Source: Trifolium pratense
Taxonomy: Eukaryota; Streptophyta; Magnoliopsida; Fabales; Fabaceae
DNA: 64,000 bases
Assembly: GCF_020283565.1 (NCBI RefSeq)
Contig: NC_060064.1
Coordinates: 7,276,001 to 7,340,000, forward strand
Reading direction: 5' to 3'
The notes beneath the pieces are model-generated. The model searched no databases, was not told the origin of the DNA, and saw nothing but the letters and a program-made list of their open reading frames with translations. The position numbers and the translations under genes were made by a program. Numbering within the stretch: position 1 is the stretch's first letter; each line of letters starts with the position of its first letter. Of this stretch, positions 57,901-64,000 are shown in pieces.

Positions 57901-60900
57901 TTTCTTTAGAGTATTTATTATAGATTGTAGAAAAAGATGCATTATAATTAATTAGGGGTATTTTGGTAAAGAAATAATGAATACCCTTGGAAATTTGAAA
58001 AGGGTCTTATAAAAAGGGACAAAGAAAAATTTCAAGAGGGTCTTATATTTAGGGATTGAGGAAGTATGAAGTGGTTCTAGAGCTCATAAAGGGCCTGTTT
58101 GTTATAGATTTTTTAAACATAGATTCTTATAGTGTTACATAATTTTGTGTAAAAAAAATTAACAAAGGAATTTTTTATAAAAGCTTCAAATGAAAATTTG
58201 GTTTGAATAGTTATTCTTAAAAAGTTATTTTAGGTATTTGATCATTTTATTGAAACTTTTTTTGGATATCAAAATTTCGAAAAATCACTTAATTTTGAAG
58301 CTATTTCAAATAGATTTTCATAAAAATCATTTTTGAAATACAACTTTTAGAAAAAATTGTGATTTTGACTATGTTTTGATTTTCAATAATGTGTGTTCAT
58401 GTTATATGATGTAAAATTAGTGTTTCAATTTAGAAAAAACGAATATAAAAAAACTTGTAATATTTTGAAAAACGGTTTTAGAAAATCTATTTTCAAAAAT
58501 ACAAAGAAAAAATCCATTTTTTTAAAGCTGAAACAAACAGGCCCAAAATAGTTACCTCATCTAAAAAGTTTATAAAAGATCAGTTTAAGATCCTACACCA
58601 TGGCCAGAATACACCTTATAACCTTGAGTTAGTTTCTTAGGTTCAATTAGACCCAACTTTAATGACAAGGAAGTTTAAAGATCAGTTTAAGATCCTACAC
58701 CATGGCCAAAATACTCCTCATAACCTTGAATTATTTTCTTGGGTTCAGTTAGACCCAACTTTAATAACGAGAAAGCCCAACAACAAAATAAAATTTCATG
58801 ATTTCTGTATTTATATTAACTGATGCACAACTAACAGCTGACTATGTGAAATCTTTGTCGACATTTATGTGCAGAGGTACAATATAATGCAAATATTATT
58901 TCTAACTCGAAACTTGACAGATTCTCGACATTCAACAAAAAAAAAAATTCAATCTGTTAACACATAAGTTTTCAGGACAATTGTTACCTCATCTTGCCAA
59001 AACAAATTGATATTTTTCGGAAATAGAGGTGCCAGGAGACATAGAACCTACAAAAACATGCATATACTTGTCATCTAAGGAGATGCAGAAAATGCATTCT
59101 TCTAAATAAACTGTGACCGATCGCATAGTATTAAGTAAGCTTTGAAAAGCAGATTTTGTATGCATATTAAAGCGACCTCATTTAGTTTTACTCTTTCATA
59201 GTAAAATGTAAGAGGAAAAAAAAATGCAGTTCTAAATAACAGGTAGAAACTATGCAATAGACATGTACTAAAGCTAATAATGAATTAATAAACTATATCT
59301 TCTTTTTTATGTAAAAATGTTAGTATATCATTGAACATGTGATGATTTTTAAAACATGCTAAAGGACTTATCTATGTGAGAATACATCAAAGAAATAATT
59401 CAAAAGCAAAATGTGCAGTATTCAAGGATGGCATGAGCTCACTGTCAAAATCTGGGTGGCCAATTGCTCCCTTGCTAGAGGATCATGTAAAAGCACCACA
59501 AAACGGGCAAGAAGTTCCTATATCAACCAGAAATGATTTAACCATATATATGCTGAATACAACAAACAATGAATTTCCTTGTACTGTAGAAATTTGGAAT
59601 TAAGGAAATTCAAACAGAAAAATCAGACTGTAAGGTAGAGAACCTACTTCGGCAGTTGGAATATCAGGACGGCTTTTGCACTCACTTAACATATCACTAC
59701 CATAAGATCTATGCCGCCACAGTTCTGAGATGCACCTGCAAACCTGTAAAAGTAAAAATAATGTCTTCAAATTTGCCTGTCAAACCTCTGTGATATCAAA
59801 AAACACTTCACAGTGCATACACATGAAAGGATAAAATACATCATAGCATTCACTTCAAATTTCTAAAAAAATGAAAATACTAGACATAACACTTTACCAT
59901 AGCAACAGCACCAGTGTAGGTCTGTGGTATAATCATCTTCAACAGAAAAGGCCATAGGATATGCTGAAATTGAAGTCCAATAGCAATATAAGACATTTTC
60001 TTTGGCAAAATAGCCAATAGGAAACTAAAAGAAATAATAGGAGCCAGTAAACTAATGAAATCACACCACAAAATTGATCGGTAAAAAAAAATAAAAAATT
60101 TACCTCCATTTCAGGAATTGTAATTGTGACCAACAGGAGACCTTTTTCACAAACTGCTCGTAACTCACCAGGGGTAACTGCTCCAATTTTCATCTGAAAA
60201 GTAAAAACATGAATCACAGAGTTAGGGGCCTGTGATAGATAGAAACATGCCAGAACTATATAGATATTTTTATATTTGTTTTTGGTAAAAGCAGAAATTT
60301 TATGTTAGAACAAATAAACTGGAGGATGAGTAAAACCGTTATAAGAAAGAGTAAAAGATACTAGAAAGTGGAAGGGGTTAAAAACAAGGGAGCCTTTGAA
60401 TGACATCTTATAGAAAACACCCATAAATGCATAAAATAATGAAGCAAAGAGAGCCTTTGAATGACATCATATAGAAAACACCCATAAATGCATAAAATAA
60501 TGAAGCAAAGAGGATTACAATATCCAAGGAAATAACCAAATGTGCCAATGTTCTTGAAACAATTTTGGTATCAAGCTCTAAAATAAGGTTATAGAACTCG
60601 AGAGTCTACATAAACTTATGGAATCTCCGTAAAGTATACTCATGAGGAAAGTGTACCTCGGTTCTCTTATTTGGTATGCTATCAAGATAACTCTGATTTT
60701 GTTCTGTTAAAGCACAATTGCATATGAGATATTCTATGAACAACTCTCCAGAAGAACCAACCAAGTAACAGTGCGAGGCCATAACAACAATTAACTGGAA
60801 AATGAGGAAGACAGAAGACAAAAAACATTGACGGGTAATAATTTGCATTATTGTTAAAAAAATATTAAAGAAAAATAGGAACAGTAAATGGTCAACAACT

Positions 60901-63032
60901 TACCTCAGAAAGTGCCTTTCGAACACCTAAATTATGCTCTTCTAACAAGGACTTTACAGCTTCAACCAGTAGAGGTATTTTACTATGCCAAGCTTCAGAT
61001 AGCCTTTGGAAAACAAAGATTGCAGGTCAGCTGTTAATACTATATATTTACCAATAATTAACATCAAGACTTGAAAAAACAAAAAAACACCTCGGTAAAA
61101 GATGTTTCAAAACACAAAGTGCACCAAAAGTCGCTGCTTCTTCCTTCAACCTACATTTCTGGAAGCATTGACAAAAGACAGGAGAAGCAATATTGCACAT
61201 CACATTACAAGAAACATAATAAGAATCATTTTATCAAGGGGAAAGAAGGATCTTAAGAAACAGACAAATATAAAAGATAAAATGCCCTCCTCAATTGCAT
61301 AGACTACCAAACCACAACACATGTAAATATAAATATGATTCAATTTAAAATTGAAGAAACAAGATACAGTTAAAACTAAGGGTGCCTGTTTTTGTAGTAA
61401 TTACGAAAGAGAAAACATTTCAATTGAACATAAAAACAAAAACAAAAAAAATAAGGGGCTTTTTATGTTGTGAAAACATATTTTGTTTTCATTTTCTAAA
61501 ATGTGTTCATTTTAACTTGCTACTAAGAAGGTATGACGCTCATAAAATGAACAATTGTGATGGAAACAAGAAGAAATGCTAGTTGGAGATGATGCACTTT
61601 TTAAAATAATAAAAATAATATTTTCACATTTTCATTGTTTCCTAAAAATGCACACAAGTGTTTACTTCAAGAGTCTAATATTTTCTTGTTACCAAAAAAA
61701 ATTAACACTAATTTTAGGAAATGAAAATAGAAAACATTCTCGCAAAGTAAACGGATTACGAGTGAAAACCCGGATTTTGAAAACTAGAAACAGAATGAAA
61801 TGAATGGTACTTTTGCAATTATTAATGAAAACCCGTCGACTAAAAATGTAAACCGAAAATAATCCAAACATCCCAATTTGATTATTTTTGTCTCCATATA
61901 ATATGAAGTTTGTATTCAATTTCTTCCAATAATTTTATTACTTTCACCAGATATGTATTTGTTGACCTCATACTAAGTGTCATATTTGAAATATTTGTTT
62001 GTCTCATATATTTGTTGATTTCATAGAAAATGTGTTATGATCTTATTGTATAAACATACCGTATTGTCATATCATGTAAATACGAATAATAACGCTCATA
62101 CTCCCTCTGCCTCATACTAAGTGTCATGTAATATTTGTTTGTCTCATATCATGTCATTTTAAAATACCAATGAAACATTAATTACCTTTTCCACCAATAC
62201 TTTTTTATTGTATCTCAACTCACCTAACTATTCTACTAACTACATAATGAGTACGGGTATTTTATTCAATGAAGCTCATTTTATCACAGAAATTAGTATA
62301 CTAGACAATTTTTTTAAGTGTGGCAAACCTTAAACAACATTTAATGAGACAGGGAGTATTAATTTTGCACTTATTGCTTTAAGCCCATATAAAACCAACT
62401 TGGTTGTGTATTCGATACATGGTATCCCAAAACCGTATTGACCTAGTGGACCCACATCCTCAACAACAACAACCAAGCCTTATCTGGTTATCCCACTAAA
62501 TGGCGTCGGCTACATGGATCAAATGATGCCATAATGCTCTATCATATACCATATTTATATCCAACTCAATAGTCTCTAGATCTTTCTCAATAGTTTATCT
62601 TATAGTTTTGCTAGGTCTTCCTCTGCCTCTAGTTATTTGACTACATTGGCCATATCATACATAGTGTACTTTATCATGTAAATAGGAATAATATCTCCCA
62701 TATTTATTTTGTATTTAATATCTTGAGCCTATATAAAACCAAATCTGTTGTCTTGAGCCTATATCAGATTGTATCTTAACAACATTACACAATGGTTTTT
62801 ATAATTCAACAGACTTCACATATCTTCTGATATTATAGTGTTCATATTATAATGTCAGTAAAATTTATTTGTTTCAACCAGAAAGAAAAAAGTGAATAAA
62901 TAATACAAATGTTATCATGTATACAGATATACGTAAAAATTTGCAAATACTTACGGTTACAAGGAACAAAAACAAATCATCGGGATACACCAATCCAACC
63001 GTCAGAAAGCAATGCTGCACCTCATTATACAT
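40000..63032 (-). CDS. SGR6: SHOOT GRAVITROPISM 6 (SGR6/MROH-like) HEAT-repeat protein, 3' 38 exons
   Basis: Large HEAT-repeat protein; the Arabidopsis orthologue (about 1,700 aa) acts in shoot gravitropism and is linked to vacuolar membranes. I recognise [46 protein letters not shown] and [20 protein letters not shown]. Exons in coding order: 62955-63032, 61091-61158, 60904-61003, 60657-60794, 60104-60193, 59898-59963, 59648-59743, 59443-59517, 58988-59047, 57504-57593, 57252-57373, 56242-56371, 56072-56151, 54751-54886, 53577-53658, 52711-52853, 52529-52609, 52355-52455, 51738-51976, 51460-51569, 51196-51327, 50294-50368, 50063-50196, 49873-49945, 49567-49698, 48028-48203, 46655-46715, 46473-46568, 44891-44991, 43591-43696, 42519-42632, 42357-42431, 41474-41572, 41150-41221, 40966-41051, 40785-40878, 40397-40504, 40000-40197 (TAA). 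Phases agree at every join, 1,338 codons. All introns are GT-AG except a GC-AG after 50294. The N-terminal ~360 residues lie beyond the window. Confidence 0.93.
40236..40369. mobile_element. MITE in the last SGR6 intron
   Basis: TGCACCATCGGTGTAATAC and, inverted, CGCACTGACTAAAGATTTT form ~30-bp imperfect TIRs, both followed by TTTTTACACTA. This is a common legume MITE type; I see no clean target duplication. Confidence 0.5.
46842..47072. repeat. Direct duplication in an SGR6 intron
   Basis: Two ~84-bp copies 147 bp apart (46842-46925 and 46989-47072) share 'accatcctaaggaaaccaac' and 'agaatggtgggcagaat' with few differences. The interval lies just upstream of the TRIM element. Confidence 0.7.
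47139..47495 (-). mobile_element. TRIM retrotransposon, 357 bp, in an SGR6 intron
   Basis: Two 120-bp direct LTRs (47139-47258 and 47376-47495), starting TGTTGAAGA on the minus strand. Next to the 5' LTR the minus strand has TGGTATGAGAGC (47364-47375), one base from the plant initiator-tRNA-Met primer-binding site TGGTATCAGAGC, and a G-rich polypurine stretch ('gtgagggggtg') precedes the 3' LTR. Flanks TTATT and TCATT are a near-match 5-bp target duplication. It has no coding capacity, as in terminal-repeat retrotransposons in miniature. It lies in the intron between exons 46655-46715 and 48028-48203, in the same orientation as SGR6. Confidence 0.8.
49512..49533. repeat. 22-base poly-G run
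   Basis: Uninterrupted G22 (C22 in the SGR6 transcript), 28 bases past the donor site of exon 49567-49698. The Pro-run frame reading across it is an artefact of the repeat. Confidence 0.95.
50241..50263. repeat. (AC)n microsatellite
   Basis: About 11 AC units inside the 97-bp SGR6 intron between exons 50294-50368 and 50063-50196, the one with the GC donor. Confidence 0.9.
55755..55971. mobile_element. PIF/Harbinger (Tourist-like) MITE in an SGR6 intron
   Basis: Ends GGGCCTTTTTGGTTTC and, inverted, GGGTCTGTTTGGTTTC, flanked by TTA on both sides (55752-55754 and 55972-55974), the PIF/Harbinger target duplication. 217 bp. Confidence 0.75.
57033..57155 (+). mobile_element. Degenerate solo LTR related to the TRIM
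   Basis: TGTTGATGAGAGTCCCACAT ... 'cctcaccttacaa' ... 'ttcaacccagattctaaga' follows the order of motifs of the TRIM LTR (TGTTGAAGA, TCCCACATC, CACCTTACAAG, CCAATTCTAAGA). A single copy in plus orientation inside an SGR6 intron. Confidence 0.5.
57741..58064. mobile_element. Stowaway MITE, ~324 bp
   Basis: Ends TCTCCGTCCCTAAATATAAG and, inverted, CTTCCTCAATCCCTAAATAT, flanked by TA (57739-57740 and 58065-58066). In an SGR6 intron, directly next to the PIF-like element. Confidence 0.7.
58091..58544. mobile_element. PIF/Harbinger-like MITE, 454 bp
   Basis: TIRs GGGCCTGTTTGTT and (inverted) GGGCCTGTTTGTTTC, flanked by AAA (58088-58090, 58545-58547). The AT-rich interior is partly self-complementary. 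In an SGR6 intron. Confidence 0.65.
58575..58778. repeat. 102-bp tandem duplication in an SGR6 intron
   Basis: 58575-58676 and 58677-58778 are adjacent copies (both start 'aaagatcagtttaagatcct' and contain 'tagacccaactttaat') with roughly ten differences. Confidence 0.8.
60390..60511. repeat. 61-bp tandem duplication in an SGR6 intron
   Basis: Copies at 60390-60450 and 60451-60511 ('gagcctttgaatgacatc', 'gcataaaataatgaagcaaa') differ at about one position, so the duplication is recent. Confidence 0.85.
61380..61873. mobile_element. Possible degenerate PIF-like element in an SGR6 intron
   Basis: Starts GGGTGCCTGTTTTTG and ends, inverted, GGGATGTTTGGATTATTTTC; the interior resembles that of the element at 55755-55971. 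TIR match and target duplication are poor. Confidence 0.3.
62101..62356. mobile_element. Stowaway MITE, 256 bp, in an SGR6 intron
   Basis: Ends CTCCCTCTGCCTCATACT and, inverted, CTCCCTGTCTCATTAAATG, flanked by TA (62099-62100 and 62357-62358). An extra copy of its first part ('cctcatactaagtgtcat') lies just upstream near 61967. Confidence 0.75.
62462..62660. repeat. Dispersed plant repeat ('aaccaagccttatc...ggcgtcggctac')
   Basis: This is the familiar 'caacaacaaccaagcctta' / 'ggcgtcggctacatggatca' repeat seen widely in plant introns. I recognise the sequence but not its class with confidence. Confidence 0.35.
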
Positions 63033-64000
63033 CTGTTGTACATGATTAAATAAATCAAACATTGGACTTCTTTTCTGGATAAAAGGAAAAAGCTCATCCA
63101 AACTGAACAAAATAAAGTTGCATTCACCCTTGAAATTGAGTGGGTTCGAACTATAATGGTGCACTTTAAATAAAATGAAGGTCAAATAAACCCTTGTTTT
63201 GTCAACTGAATGAAGATCCAAAAGAAAATCAATGGAAGAGCGACTACAAATACAAATTCAAAGACAAACCCTCTACAAAAACATAAAGAACAAATGAACG
63301 AAATGTCAACTCAAAAGGGTCTCCATATAGTTTGCACATGTCAAATAGCAAAACCCTAAGGAAATCATGTCATCTGACTGGGATAAGGCTGCTTTAAAGT
63401 GAGCAAGGATGGATCCACTACCCACCCTTGGTCCTAAAATGCATTCGGATCTCAACCCCGCTAAAATTTAAGGGTGAATGAGCGCTTACTTGCTCACTTT
63501 AAAGCAAACTTGTTTTAGAGGAGCTTTTTCCTTCTAACCCATAATAACAAATTCTAGAAGACAACTCTGTCCCAAAATCAGAACAACGAATGCTGCCTAA
63601 ACCCTAAAGATTATAACATCAAACTAGCCAAATACACCAAAACTGCAGACAATGAAGATCTCCAGAAAATGGTAATGACCAAGTGAACCGACCTAATCAG
63701 CCACAATCAGCCTTCACATTCGTTGCAAAAAAGCACCAGGAAAAAAAAAAGAGTAAACCAGTCTAATCAATATGCCTACTATTGGAATTGAACTCCAAGA
63801 AACAATTGTAACAAATAACAAAAATGACTAAATCTCAGAAAGAATACACAAAGATGAAAGATAACCTATAAACACTACAAAGGCACGGGCCATCAAATTC
63901 AAGGGATTAAAAAGTGAGGCCTATAAAGAAGTATGGGAACTTTGAAATAATAGGTGCTACAGATGTTATTATACAAAAATCCCAAACAATTCCAAGTTCC
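63033..64000 (-). other. SGR6 intron running off the window
   Basis: No exon is recognisable upstream of 63032, although the family has roughly 360 more N-terminal residues, so this is a long intron and the 5' exons lie past the window edge. It contains the inverted repeat at 63390-63506. Confidence 0.6.
63390..63506. mobile_element. MITE-like inverted repeat, 117 bp
   Basis: TGCTTTAAAGTGAGCAAG (63390-63407) and its exact reverse complement (63489-63506) bound a short spacer. No clear target duplication. Confidence 0.6.

Noticed and set aside
61091..61150. Alternative shorter start for the second SGR6 exon at 61150
   Set aside because: The acceptor at 61158 gives KCRLKEE in phase with the upstream exon, matching the family; the inner AG at 61151-61152 would break the frame.

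Overview
The window is nuclear DNA of a flowering plant, very probably a legume (Medicago/clover/pea type). Pointers are AT-rich intergenic DNA, intron-rich genes, dense MITEs, tRNA-derived SINEs, two plant L1-type LINEs, and a tandem array of UGT73-family glycosyltransferases whose N-termini are UGT73C-like. The species is an inference; no marker settles it.

Layout. (1) 1-33,315 is a UGT73 cluster with six intronless, near-full-length genes: UGT-1 (3-1487, +, its first ~31 codons lie before the window), UGT-2 (16029-17642, +), UGT-3 (18233-19741, -), UGT-4 (22355-23878, -), UGT-5 (28079-29731, -) and the more diverged UGT-6 (31822-33315, -). All keep the catalytic His, the partner Asp and a full 44-residue PSPG box. 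Promoters pair as UGT-2/UGT-5 and UGT-3/UGT-4, showing that the array grew by duplication of gene-plus-promoter units. (2) Between UGT-1 and UGT-2 lie a 1.18-kb Mutator-like foldback element with a 9-bp target duplication and a pair of nested LINEs. The inner LINE (5104-10775) sits inside the ORF2 of an outer, 5'-truncated LINE (4507-14048), and both have clear 16-bp target-site duplications. (3) 33,316-39,999 is a gene-free spacer with a Helitron, a hAT-like MITE, Stowaway MITEs and a SINE. (4) 40,000-63,032 (-) is the 3' three quarters of one large gene encoding a HEAT-repeat protein that I recognise as the SHOOT GRAVITROPISM 6 (SGR6/MROH-like) orthologue. I could place 38 exons (4017 coding bases, 1338 codons plus stop) with consistent phase at every junction. 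The 5' exons (roughly 360 codons) lie beyond 64,000. Its introns hold a TRIM retrotransposon, Stowaway and PIF/Harbinger MITEs, short tandem duplications and a 22-base G run.

Most notable: UGT-1, -2, -4 and -5 share an unusual C-terminal tail and 3' flank that look like remains of a second UGT73 gene. The tail of UGT-5 aligns with the interdomain segment of UGT-6 (about residues 213-251), and the DNA just past the stop codons still encodes a relic of the UGT-6 C-terminus. The array therefore seems to descend from a unit in which a complete UGT ran into a neighbouring, internally deleted UGT, turning part of the dead gene into a coding extension. Each copy has since trimmed or frameshifted it differently.

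How the genes work together: the UGTs should be cytosolic UDP-sugar-dependent glycosyltransferases of specialised metabolism, probably with overlapping acceptors, which the sequence does not reveal. SGR6 is unrelated and simply adjacent.
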